17,572 nucleotides of DNA, taken from NCBI GenBank assembly GCA_963580005.1, contig CAUZJR010000059.1, forward strand, positions 1 to 17,572. Reading direction: 5' to 3'. Positions 1 through 7,245 of this stretch are shown here, piece after piece. Under the pieces are notes generated by a model, which had not been told where the DNA came from, ran no database searches, and saw nothing but the letters and a program-made list of their open reading frames with translations. The DNA comes from UBA8437 sp963580005 (lineage in GTDB: Bacteria > Planctomycetota > Planctomycetia > Planctomycetales > Planctomycetaceae). Position numbers and translations under genes: made by a program. Position 1 is the first letter of the stretch. Each line of letters begins with the position of its first letter.

Positions 1-12
1 TCCAGCGTTTCC

Positions 13-34
13 AGCCTATCAGGCCTATCAGGCT
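13..34. repeat. Tandem 9-bp repeat forming a short inverted repeat after the last gene of the operon
   Basis: CCTATCAGG occurs twice in direct tandem at 15-32, touching the stop codon of the minus-strand gene that ends at 33. The flanking AGCCT (13-17) and AGGCT (30-34) are inverted copies, with the palindrome AGGCCT in the centre, so the transcript could fold into a small hairpin just past the stop. No T-tract follows before the window edge, so calling it a terminator is not justified. It may be a chance duplication. Confidence 0.4.
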
Positions 35-857
35 AGGGCACCAGGAAAAACAGTCCGGTGAGCACCCCCGCCTCGACGGCCGCCGCCTCGGAATTCCACG
101 GCACCTGGTACAGCAGCATCGGAGCCGGCTCACCCGGGCGATACCAGCCCAGGGCGTAGGTCTTCTTGAGAACCGGGTCGATCGCCATCTGGTAGGGCAG
201 GCCGATCAACTGGGTGCCGAAGCGATGGGCCGAGATGAACGGCTGCAGCAGTTCGTGGTGAGTGTGACCGTAGCGTTCCAGTGGGGGGTCTTCGAAGTAG
301 AGCGGGAAGTGGTGCAGGTCCGAGGGCTTCCAGCGATACACCTGGGACTCGAAGAGTCGCTCGGGAAACTCATCGCCTCCCAACTTCAACTCCTCGGGCT
401 TGCGATTCACCGCAGGCTGGCCCAGGGGCGAGTAGTCCTGAAACGGTCGGATCGTGGTGATCTTGCGGAGTTGCTTGGGATCGCTGGCGATCGGAGCCTT
501 CGGCTCGGCCGCCACCTGGATCAGCCTGGCTATGCTCCGCACCTGCGTCTGTTGCGATGGCAGCGGGGCTTGTGCCGGGACAGCGGCCGGGACAGCGTCT
601 GGAGTTTCGACCGGTCTTTGATCGGGCGAGATCAGTGGTGCCCTGGTGCTTGTCGATGAGACCGGATCGGCGAATCCCTGGATCGCGACTCGAGGCGGTA
701 CGAAGGCCGGTGCGGGTTCTTCGGCGTAGCTGGTCGAGGTGGTGATCCCGATTACGGCGATTGCCAGGGCGAGTGGGCCCACCAGCAGATCAGGTCGCCT
801 CCATCGGCGAATGCTCGGCCGTATAATTGGGTGCTTCTTGAGTAATCGCGATGTCAT
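33..857 (-). CDS. Conserved planctomycete-type protein of unknown function with N-terminal membrane/signal segment
   Basis: A 274-aa protein of unknown function. Residues 1-22 are basic and residues 24-44 form one hydrophobic segment ending near a TSYAEE stretch, consistent with a signal peptide or single anchor. Residues 48-150 are low-complexity and rich in Pro and Ala. The conserved-looking part is C-terminal (about 165-274), with a PLYFEDPPLERYGHTHH motif near 185-201, then LPYQMAIDP and LGWYRPGEPAP. From memory, proteins with this YFED/LERYGH/YRPG pattern recur as hypotheticals in Planctomycetes. The ATG at 857 lies 68 bp inside the 3' end of guaB. It is preceded on its strand by AGGGAG about 10 nt upstream, and the basic n-region is lost if a later start such as the GTG at 782 is used, so the longer start is preferred. 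It is the last gene of the operon. Function is unknown. Confidence 0.75.
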   Translation of the reverse strand: MTSRLLKKHPIIRPSIRRWRRPDLLVGPLALAIAVIGITTSTSYAEEPAPAFVPPRVAIQGFADPVSSTSTRAPLISPDQRPVETPDAVPAAVPAQAPLPSQQTQVRSIARLIQVAAEPKAPIASDPKQLRKITTIRPFQDYSPLGQPAVNRKPEELKLGGDEFPERLFESQVYRWKPSDLHHFPLYFEDPPLERYGHTHHELLQPFISAHRFGTQLIGLPYQMAIDPVLKKTYALGWYRPGEPAPMLLYQVPWNSEAAAVEAGVLTGLFFLVP

Positions 858-2277
858 GGGGGTGATTCTCCCTGACGGAGGCCGGCGAAATCTGAATGAA
901 TCGCGACTCCGTCCTCAACTCCGAGATTGTCTTGGTTCCCAGGTAACCCATGCCGGCCCTCAGGCCGCCGATCAATTGGTAGAGGAAGTTGTTGAGTGGT
1001 CCCTTGTGAGGCACTCGTCCCTCGACCCCTTCGGGCACCAGTTTCCTGGCCTTGTTTTGTCCTGTCTCGTTCCCGCTTTGCCGGTATCGTTCGCTGCTGC
1101 CCTGGACCATGGCTCCCAGCGATCCCATGCCCCGGTACCGCTTGAAGCTGCGGCCCTGGTAGAGGATCAGTTCGCCGGGGCTTTCGTCGAGTCCGGCGAG
1201 CAGTCCGCCGAGCATGACGACGTGGGCCCCTGCGGCCAGCGCCTTGGTGATGTCTCCGCTGTAACGAATCCCTCCGTCAGCGATAATCGGCACGTTGGAA
1301 TCTGCGATGGACTTGGCCGTGTTGACGATCGCCGTCAGTTGTGGGACTCCGACACCGGAGATGATCCGCGTGGTGCAGATCGAACCGGGCCCGATTCCCA
1401 CCTTGATCGCGTCGGCTCCTGCCATCAGCAGGTCACGAGCTCCTTCGGTGGTGGCCACATTTCCGGCAATCACGTCGATTTCGTGCCGTCGCTTGATCTC
1501 CTTGACCGTATCGACCACGTTTTTCGAGTGCCCATGGGCACTGTCGACGACCAGCACATCGACACCCTTTTCGAGCAGCGCCTCGATCCGGTCGTAATCC
1601 ATTACGCCGACCGCAGCACCGACCCTCAGGCGTCCTCGAGTGTCTTTCGACGCCAGCGGAAACCTCAGGGTCTTGTCGATGTCCTTGATCGTGATTAATC
1701 CTTTTAATCGGTAATCTCGATCCACCAACAACAGTTTCTCGACCTTGTTTTCCAGCAGAATCTTCTGAGCGTCCTCGAGAGTGGTCTCCGCGGCGGCCGT
1801 CACCAGGTTGTCCTTGGTCATCACCTCCTCGATTTTCGTCTCCGGAGAATCGAGGAACCTGAGATCTCTGCGGGTGAGGATTCCCTTGAGGAGTCCGTCT
1901 ACGGTGATCGGGACGCCTCCGATATTGCGTTCGTCCATGATCCGAGACGCCTCGGAGACGGTCGCATCCGGTGGCAGCGTGACCGGATCGACGATCACAC
2001 CGTGCTCGCTCCGCTTCACCCGCTCGACCTCCAGAGCCTGCTGCTCGATGGTCATGTTCTTGTGGATGATCCCGATCCCACCCTCCTGGGCCAACCCGAT
2101 CGCCATGTCGCTCTCGGTGACCGTGTCCATCGGGCTGCTGACCACCGGCAGGTGCAGGGGGATGTTCCGAGTCAGCTGGCTGCCAACATCGACCTGCGAG
2201 GGCAGGATGGCGCTGTAGAGCGGTTCGAGCAGCACGTCGTCGAAGGTGTAACCGCGGTAGGCGATCCGACTGTCCAT
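790..2277 (-). CDS. guaB: Inosine-5'-monophosphate dehydrogenase
   Basis: A 495-aa enzyme that oxidises IMP to XMP with NAD+, the committed step of guanine nucleotide synthesis in the cytoplasm. The N-terminal part of the barrel (DDVLLEP, residues 14-20) is followed by two inserted CBS domains at about 98-145 and 150-205, which usually sense adenine and guanine nucleotides. The barrel then resumes with DSAHGHS (245-251), AGNV, and the active-site loop GIGPGSICTTR (294-304) with catalytic Cys301. The flap region YRGMGSLGAM is at 381-390, and the Arg of EGRVPHKGP (about 419-427) is in its expected place. The ATG at 2277 fits the family start MDSRIAYRGYTFDDV; the open frame extends 100 codons upstream but only antisense to or out of frame with rsmA. 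The start is 4 nt past the rsmA stop, with AGGGAG about 10 nt ahead, suggesting coupled translation. Its 3' end overlaps the next gene by 68 bp. Confidence 0.97.
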   Translation of the reverse strand: MDSRIAYRGYTFDDVLLEPLYSAILPSQVDVGSQLTRNIPLHLPVVSSPMDTVTESDMAIGLAQEGGIGIIHKNMTIEQQALEVERVKRSEHGVIVDPVTLPPDATVSEASRIMDERNIGGVPITVDGLLKGILTRRDLRFLDSPETKIEEVMTKDNLVTAAAETTLEDAQKILLENKVEKLLLVDRDYRLKGLITIKDIDKTLRFPLASKDTRGRLRVGAAVGVMDYDRIEALLEKGVDVLVVDSAHGHSKNVVDTVKEIKRRHEIDVIAGNVATTEGARDLLMAGADAIKVGIGPGSICTTRIISGVGVPQLTAIVNTAKSIADSNVPIIADGGIRYSGDITKALAAGAHVVMLGGLLAGLDESPGELILYQGRSFKRYRGMGSLGAMVQGSSERYRQSGNETGQNKARKLVPEGVEGRVPHKGPLNNFLYQLIGGLRAGMGYLGTKTISELRTESRFIQISPASVRENHPHDIAITQEAPNYTAEHSPMEAT

Positions 2278-2281
2278 GGCG

Positions 2282-3211
2282 TCAGACTCCCTGCTTGTCG
2301 TCGTTTTGCGAGTTGATCCTTTGATACAGACGATTGGCCAGTTCCACCAGACCAGCCACATCGATTTGTTCGGCTCGAGTCTTCTCGGGGATCCCCGTTT
2401 CGGCCATCGCCGAGTCGATCTCCGGCTTGGTGATCTGCTTGCGGTACATCCCGGCCAGCACTCCCCGGAAGTGCTTCCTCCGCAGGTGAAACCCTCGACG
2501 CAGAAAATCCAGAAAGAAGCTTCGGTCGATGATCCGTCGCCTGCCGAAGGGGTCGGGCACCAGCCTGACGATCGCACTCTGCACCTTCGGCCGCGGCCAG
2601 AAGACCGTTGGCGGCAATCGCCTGAGCGTCTTGACGTGGCACTGAGCCTGCAGCCAGGCCGAGAGTGCTCCGTATTCGCGGGTCCCCGGCGAGGCGGTCA
2701 TCCGTTCGGCCAGCTCCCACTGGATCGTCACCACGATCCGTTCCCAGTCGATCTCGGTGGCGACGAGGTTCGAGACGATGGGGGTGGCGATGCTGTAGGG
2801 CAGGTTGGCCACCAGCTTCAGCCGCCGACGGGGATCCTCCTCCAGCCGCCTGGCAATCAGCTCGAGCACTTCAGGAGCCAGGTGGTTCTTGTTCTCGAGT
2901 GCGTCCTGGTGCAGCAGCGTCACGTTGGAGAGTCCGTCGACGACCTCGTGAGCCAGTTGCACCATCCGGCTGTCGACTTCGACAGTGATCACCTCCGCGG
3001 CGAACGCCGCGAGTTGTGCGGTCAGGCTGCCGGTCCCGGTGCCGACTTCCAGCACCACGTCGTCGGGTCCGAGCCGTCCTTCGCGGGCGAGCAGATCGAC
3101 GAGGTTCAGGTCGATCAGGAAGTTCTGGCCGAAGTCGGTCCGAGGATGAAAGCCGTGTCGGGCGAAGAGTTCCATCAGGTGGCTGCGAGTCTGCCGAACG
3201 GCGTTCTTCAT
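2282..3211 (-). CDS. rsmA: 16S rRNA (adenine(1518)-N(6)/adenine(1519)-N(6))-dimethyltransferase
   Basis: A 309-aa RsmA/KsgA family enzyme that dimethylates two adjacent adenines in the helix 45 loop of 16S rRNA, using SAM, late in small-subunit assembly. The family N-terminus is visible (FGQNFLID, residues 27-34). SAM motif I is VLEVGTGTGSLT (53-64), the acidic residue after strand 2 is in VEVDSRM (77-83), and the catalytic motif is NLPY (136-139). PPTVFWPRPKVQSAIVRL (200-217) leads into the C-terminal helical domain. At 309 aa it is longer than the 273-aa E. coli protein. The ATG at 3211 overlaps the ribE stop as ATGA and starts the protein just before the conserved region; a longer in-frame extension to 3487 lies inside ribE and is rejected. 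guaB begins 4 nt after this stop. Confidence 0.96.
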   Translation of the reverse strand: MKNAVRQTRSHLMELFARHGFHPRTDFGQNFLIDLNLVDLLAREGRLGPDDVVLEVGTGTGSLTAQLAAFAAEVITVEVDSRMVQLAHEVVDGLSNVTLLHQDALENKNHLAPEVLELIARRLEEDPRRRLKLVANLPYSIATPIVSNLVATEIDWERIVVTIQWELAERMTASPGTREYGALSAWLQAQCHVKTLRRLPPTVFWPRPKVQSAIVRLVPDPFGRRRIIDRSFFLDFLRRGFHLRRKHFRGVLAGMYRKQITKPEIDSAMAETGIPEKTRAEQIDVAGLVELANRLYQRINSQNDDKQGV

Positions 3212-3837
3212 GAGCAGTGGCCCCCAGAGTCGGCCTGGTCGGCCTGGTCTCCACTGACCAGCTTCTGCACATACTTGGCCAAGACATCGGTCTCGATGTT
3301 CACATGCCCTCCCGCGCCTCGAACGCCCAGGGTGGTGAGGTCGAGTGTATGAGGAATCAGGGCGACGCTGAACCGGTTGGCCTCGACATCGACCACCGTC
3401 AGGCTGACGCCGTCGACGGCAACCGAGCCCTTGGGCACCAGTTGCACGGCCAGCGCGGCGGGCACCTCGAACCACATCGTCACCCACTCACCGTCGCGGG
3501 TCACATCGACCACGCGGGCTGTTGAGTCGATGTGCCCCTGCACGAAGTGGCCTCCCAGCCGCCCTGTGGCGAGGAGTGGTCGTTCGAGATTCACGGGGGC
3601 ACCGGGTGTGAGTTGTCCGAGGTTGGTGCGGGCAAGGGTCTCGGGCCCGGCCTGGAACTCCAGGCTCGACTCCCCGATCTCCACCACGCTCAGGCAGCAG
3701 CCGTTGATCGCCACGCTGTCGCCGGCTGAAGACTCGGCAGCCCACAGCCCCCCCACTTCCACCTTCAGTCTCCGTCCCGGCGGATCGTCGACCAGTTCGA
3801 TGACGGATCCGCGTGCTTCGACGAGGCCTGTGAACAT
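3208..3837 (-). CDS. ribE: Riboflavin synthase, alpha subunit
   Basis: A 209-aa enzyme that dismutates two molecules of 6,7-dimethyl-8-ribityllumazine to riboflavin and the pyrimidine precursor, the last step of riboflavin synthesis. The protein is an internal duplication of two lumazine-binding barrels. The first begins with the family signature MFTGLVE (1-7) and contains INGCCLSV (44-51). The second follows GGHFVQGHID (95-104), with VDGVSLTVV (141-149) matching the first repeat's Cys segment. NLGQ (72-75) and TTLG (168-171) mark the ends of the two halves. The MFTG start fixes the ATG at 3837; no strong Shine-Dalgarno is visible, and the pssA stop lies 12 nt upstream, so translation may depend on coupling. 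The C-terminus contains a tandem DQADQAD stretch from a 9-bp duplication at 3229-3246. The stop overlaps the rsmA start (ATGA). No FMN riboswitch was recognised upstream. Confidence 0.96.
   Translation of the reverse strand: MFTGLVEARGSVIELVDDPPGRRLKVEVGGLWAAESSAGDSVAINGCCLSVVEIGESSLEFQAGPETLARTNLGQLTPGAPVNLERPLLATGRLGGHFVQGHIDSTARVVDVTRDGEWVTMWFEVPAALAVQLVPKGSVAVDGVSLTVVDVEANRFSVALIPHTLDLTTLGVRGAGGHVNIETDVLAKYVQKLVSGDQADQADSGGHCS
3229..3246. repeat. Tandem 9-bp duplication in the ribE 3' end
   Basis: GTCGGCCTG is repeated twice head to tail. On the coding strand this is CAGGCCGAC twice, giving Gln-Ala-Asp twice in the tail of riboflavin synthase, outside the catalytic barrels. It keeps the reading frame and looks like a recent slippage duplication. 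Confidence 0.55.
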
Positions 3838-3849
3838 GGAGTGAATCTG

Positions 3850-4725
3850 TCAGATTTCGGTCGGTTTGGGAAGCCGCCGCGAAAACACCATCAGGAACAG
3901 CGATCGGACCGGCGGCGCGAAGGCGTACCAGCAGAGGATCAACGGGATCGCGATCTCGTGTTGCCAGTACACGACCGCCAGTGCGAAGACCAACTTGATC
4001 ATGTGGGCACGTCCCCGGCGGCCACGCAACAGGTGATTGACAGCGTGCACATAGCGAATGCGGCTGACCATCAGGCAGGCCACGGCCAGCGTGACCAGCG
4101 GCAACACCAGTTGCAGTGCATGACCAGCCCAATTGGCAACCGCCGCGTTGGATTCTTCGGTCGACCGCACCAGCAGCAGGTAGGAGATGGGGATACTGGC
4201 CACCACGCTGGCGGCTGCCGGCGAGGGCAGGCCGCTGAATTCGGCGTGAGTGTCCTCTTCGTCGGTCTCGGAATTGAACCTCGCCAGCCTCAGAGCGGCA
4301 CAGACGGCATACAACGCGGCGATCACAAACAGCAACCGCTGCAGGTGGCTGCCGGGGTCCTCCCACAGAGAGTGAGGAGCGTAGATCCGGGTGAACTGCA
4401 GCATCAGGAAGGCCGGAGCGATGCCGAAACTGACGACGTCGCAGAGGCTGTCGAGATTGGCTCCGAATTCACTCGTCTGATTGGTCAACCTCGCCACGCT
4501 GCCATCGAAGGCGTCGAAGATCATCGCCACGTAGATCAGCACCGCCGCGATCAGCAGCCCCTGTCCCTCGCGTGCCGCGGTGGTACCCAGCAGTGCCAGG
4601 AAGGGCAGCGTGTTGTCGGATTGCACCAGCTTGGCCGAGATCGTGATCGAGCCGAACCCGCAGATCAGGTTGCCCAGGGTCAGCATCGTCGGCAAGACGG
4701 CAAACAGCTTGCGGCGGCCTTTCAT
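3850..4725 (-). CDS. pssA: CDP-diacylglycerol--serine O-phosphatidyltransferase
   Basis: A 291-aa multi-pass inner-membrane enzyme that transfers the phosphatidyl group of CDP-diacylglycerol to L-serine, giving phosphatidylserine and CMP. The CDP-alcohol phosphatidyltransferase signature D-G-x2-A-R-x8-G-x3-D-x3-D is complete: D74, G75, A78, R79, G88, D92 and D96. Hydrophobic stretches at about 10-30, 57-72, 98-110, 131-147, 175-190, 206-223 and 244-275 give the expected membrane-embedded topology. LRLARFN (about 145-151) and the SGLPSPAAA region (about 164-172) are typical of bacterial PssA of this type. The ATG at 4725 overlaps the psd stop by 4 bp (ATGA), and AGGAG lies about 8 nt upstream inside psd. 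The product is the substrate of the adjacent psd enzyme, which strongly supports the call. Confidence 0.95.
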   Translation of the reverse strand: MKGRRKLFAVLPTMLTLGNLICGFGSITISAKLVQSDNTLPFLALLGTTAAREGQGLLIAAVLIYVAMIFDAFDGSVARLTNQTSEFGANLDSLCDVVSFGIAPAFLMLQFTRIYAPHSLWEDPGSHLQRLLFVIAALYAVCAALRLARFNSETDEEDTHAEFSGLPSPAAASVVASIPISYLLLVRSTEESNAAVANWAGHALQLVLPLVTLAVACLMVSRIRYVHAVNHLLRGRRGRAHMIKLVFALAVVYWQHEIAIPLILCWYAFAPPVRSLFLMVFSRRLPKPTEI

Positions 4726-5723
4726 GATGCGTCTCCTCGAGGACGATCCGAGGCGAAGCGAGCCATCACGCTGGTTCCGGCCTGCACCATCTGACCCAGT
4801 TCGACCACCAGCTCGAGACCCTCTTCGCGAGGCAGCACCAGCTCGGTCCTTGACCCCAACTTGATCATCCCAAACACCTCACCCGAGAACAACGTGTCAC
4901 CGGGCTTCAACCAGCAGACGATTCGTCGAGCGATCAGCCCGGTGATTTGCCTCACGATCAGAGGCCGCTCGCTGCCACCGGTCTCCTCGAGTCTCACCGC
5001 CAGCTGCTCGTTTTCCTGGGACGCCTCGGGCCGTCCGGCGTTGAGAAACTTGCCACGGCGGTAGCTGAGTCCGATGACCCGGGCGGGTCGAGGGCTGCGG
5101 TTGACGTGGACGTTGAACAGGGACAGGAAGATGCCGATCTGGACCGCCGGGCCGCCGATGTACTCCTCGTGTTCGATCTCGCGGATCTCCACCACCTTGC
5201 CGTCGGCGGGCGAGAGGACCGCGTCGGGGTCGTCGGGGGGGATGCGGTTGGGGTTGCGGAAGAACCAGGCGATGACCAGTCCCACGCCACCCAGCAACGC
5301 CACGCAGATCCAGCCGACCCAGTCGGGACAGCAGGCCGGTGGGATCGATCGACCCGAGATCAGCCACCCGGCCATCCCCACCGCGGGGCCCCAGGTCATG
5401 GCCGAAAAGACCAGCAATTCGGCCAGGCCAACTCGCACAAACGGCAACCGGTCACGCCAGGCGAAGGGGTCGTCCTGGAGTCGCCAGCAGTAACCGGGCT
5501 GGTTGCGATGGAACTTGAGGTCGCGTGGATCGAGCACCTCGTGGGGACACGGGTTGCCTTCACCCTGCCTGAGGTCTGCCATCCGCTTCAGGTAGCCACG
5601 TCGGAAGGTCTTCAGCCACAGCCGTCGCAGCACGCCCCAGGCCAGCTCGAGACGGATCACCACCCCGCCACCGGGTTGGATCGAGGTCAGTTGAGGGTCC
5701 ATGGGTTCGAGCACTCGGCTCAT
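4722..5723 (-). CDS. psd: Phosphatidylserine decarboxylase proenzyme with N-terminal extension
   Basis: A 333-aa pyruvoyl-dependent enzyme that decarboxylates phosphatidylserine to phosphatidylethanolamine at the inner membrane. The catalytic part has FRNPNR (155-160), SPADGKVVEI (171-180), FLSLFNVHVNRSP (199-211) with the conserved His206, and the self-cleavage motif LGSRTEL (289-295). Cleavage is expected between Gly290 and Ser291, so Ser291 would become the pyruvoyl group of a short alpha chain. Two hydrophobic helices at about 101-123 and 136-155 precede it, as in short bacterial Psd proteins. The roughly 100 residues before them (rich in Arg and Trp, with NPCPHEVLDPRDLKFHRNQPG at about 57-77, read as two adjoining parts) are extra relative to the usual 215-230 aa of this class. 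A second ATG at 5702 is possible; neither start has a strong ribosome binding site. It is the first gene of the operon. Confidence 0.94.
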   Translation of the reverse strand: MSRVLEPMDPQLTSIQPGGGVVIRLELAWGVLRRLWLKTFRRGYLKRMADLRQGEGNPCPHEVLDPRDLKFHRNQPGYCWRLQDDPFAWRDRLPFVRVGLAELLVFSAMTWGPAVGMAGWLISGRSIPPACCPDWVGWICVALLGGVGLVIAWFFRNPNRIPPDDPDAVLSPADGKVVEIREIEHEEYIGGPAVQIGIFLSLFNVHVNRSPRPARVIGLSYRRGKFLNAGRPEASQENEQLAVRLEETGGSERPLIVRQITGLIARRIVCWLKPGDTLFSGEVFGMIKLGSRTELVLPREEGLELVVELGQMVQAGTSVMARFASDRPRGDAS

Positions 5724-5967
5724 GGCGTTGATCCCGTCAGGAGTCAGCAGGGCCTATTCTACAGGGTCCGGCCCCCCGCGGCGACGTGCCCGTTCCTGCC
5801 GGATTCCCCGGCAACTCCGCTTCCGAGGGCCTCGGGTCAACCGCTGCTGCCACGCCCCGGGACCGGTCGATGCTCTCGAAACACAGGCGTCTGTACGCGT
5901 CGTGGATGCACTCCACGTCACCTGCTACAACGGAACCGCAGACGCCACCCAGCAGGAACAGCACGCG
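5724..5967. promoter_or_regulatory. Divergent intergenic region between psd and eno with weak promoter candidates
   Basis: This 244-bp gap separates two genes that diverge, so it must hold both starts of transcription. For the minus strand, TAGAAT (complement of 5756-5761) within GTAGAATA resembles a -10 box 33 nt from the psd start, but no good -35 box sits at 16-18 nt. For the plus strand, TGGATG (5903-5908), 17 nt, TACAAC (5926-5931) is a poor sigma-70 match. A perfect inverted repeat CGTGGA-TGCAC-TCCACG (5901-5917) overlaps that candidate -35 and could be an operator. AGGA at 5954-5957 is a plausible ribosome binding site for eno. No small gene or riboswitch was recognised. Confidence 0.35.
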
Positions 5968-7239
5968 ATGAGTACAGCAATCACGGCCGTCCGCGCCCGC
6001 GAGATCCTCGACAGTCGAGGAAATCCGACCGTCGAAGTGGACATCACGACCGAAGAGGGCGTGGTGGGTCGGGCGGCGGTGCCCAGCGGTGCCAGTACCG
6101 GTCAGCACGAGGCTCATGAACTCCGCGATACCGACGCCGAGAGCCGCTATCTCGGCAAGGGAGTCCGCCAGGCCGTCGACAACGTCAACAGCCGCATCGT
6201 CGACGTGCTGATCGATCTCGACGTGACCAACCAGGTCGAGATCGACCGCAGGATGCTCGAACTGGACGGCACCGAGACCAAGTCGAACCTCGGAGCCAAC
6301 GCGATCCTGGCCTGCTCACTCGCCTCGGCCCACGCGGCAGCACGCAGTTCGTACCTGCCGCTGTTCCGCTACCTGGGTGGAGTCGGAGCCAACCGGTTGC
6401 CGGCACCGATGATGAACATCATCAACGGCGGAGAACACGCCGACAATTCGATCGACATCCAGGAATTCATGGTGATGCCGCTGGGGTTCGAGAGTTTCAG
6501 CGAGGCACTTCGCTGTGGAGCCGAGATCTTTCATAACCTCAAGCAGGTCCTCTCCGCACAGGGACTCAACACCGCCGTCGGAGACGAGGGCGGGTTTGCT
6601 CCGAATCTCGAGAGCAACGAGGCGGCCATCACGGCGATTCTTGAAGCGATCGAGCAGGCCGGTTACGAGCCCGGCGGCCAGGTCCAGATCGCACTGGATT
6701 GTGCCGCGACCGAGTTCTACGACACCGACACCGGCCTCTACCACCTCGACGGCAAGGACGTCGATCCCGAAGCGGTCGTCGAACTGCTCACCGACTGGGT
6801 CGACAAGTACCCGATCTGCTCGATCGAAGATGGCTGCTCTGAAGACGACTGGGACACCTGGAAGCTGCTGACCGACGCAATCGGCGACCGCTGCCAGCTG
6901 GTCGGTGACGACCTGTTCGTCACCAACGTCAAGCGGTTGGCCGACGGGATCGAGAAGGGTGTGGGCAACAGCATCCTGGTCAAGGTGAACCAGATCGGCA
7001 CTCTGACCGAGACGATCGAGGCGGTGAAGCTGGCCGGCAAGAACGGGTACACGGCGGTGATCAGCCACCGCTCGGGCGAGACCGAAGACACGACGATCGC
7101 CGATTTGGCCGTCGCGCTGGACACCGGCCAGATCAAGACCGGCTCGGCCAGCCGGACCGACCGGATCTGCAAGTACAACCAGTTGCTGCGGATCGAAGAA
7201 CTGCTCGGCAGCAACGCCATCTATGGTGGCACGATCTAG
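5968..7239 (+). CDS. eno: Enolase (phosphopyruvate hydratase)
   Basis: A 423-aa glycolytic enzyme converting 2-phosphoglycerate to phosphoenolpyruvate in the cytoplasm. All key residues are found by comparison with E. coli enolase: the mobile loop GASTG (41-45), His157 in GEHADN, Gln166-Glu167 in IQEFM, the acid Glu207 in GDEGGF, metal ligands Asp244, Glu287 (SIEDG) and Asp314 (GDDLF), the base Lys339 in VKVNQIG, Arg368-Ser369 in SHRSGET, and Lys390 in IKTGSASR. The frame is open upstream to 5701, but the family start MSTAITAVRAREILDSRGNP fixes the ATG at 5968, with AGGA 10 nt ahead. It is the only plus-strand gene in the window. It is transcribed away from psd and ends 6 nt from the stop of the opposing gene, so no separate terminator fits between them. 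No associated glycolytic gene is adjacent. Confidence 0.98.
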   Translation: MSTAITAVRAREILDSRGNPTVEVDITTEEGVVGRAAVPSGASTGQHEAHELRDTDAESRYLGKGVRQAVDNVNSRIVDVLIDLDVTNQVEIDRRMLELDGTETKSNLGANAILACSLASAHAAARSSYLPLFRYLGGVGANRLPAPMMNIINGGEHADNSIDIQEFMVMPLGFESFSEALRCGAEIFHNLKQVLSAQGLNTAVGDEGGFAPNLESNEAAITAILEAIEQAGYEPGGQVQIALDCAATEFYDTDTGLYHLDGKDVDPEAVVELLTDWVDKYPICSIEDGCSEDDWDTWKLLTDAIGDRCQLVGDDLFVTNVKRLADGIEKGVGNSILVKVNQIGTLTETIEAVKLAGKNGYTAVISHRSGETEDTTIADLAVALDTGQIKTGSASRTDRICKYNQLLRIEELLGSNAIYGGTI

Positions 7240-7245
7240 CCCAGC

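Noticed and set aside
739..1698. Open frame of 319 codons on the plus strand opposite guaB
   Set aside because: It lies antisense to conserved IMP dehydrogenase sequence and has no family features.
3838..3849. FMN riboswitch controlling ribE
   Set aside because: Only 12 nt separate pssA from ribE, which cannot hold the riboswitch, and no matching conserved segments were seen in the region upstream of psd.
7240..7245. Bidirectional terminator between the converging eno and enolase-fold genes
   Set aside because: The gap is only 6 nt. GCCCAGC occurs twice nearby, but as a direct rather than inverted repeat, so no hairpin is supported.
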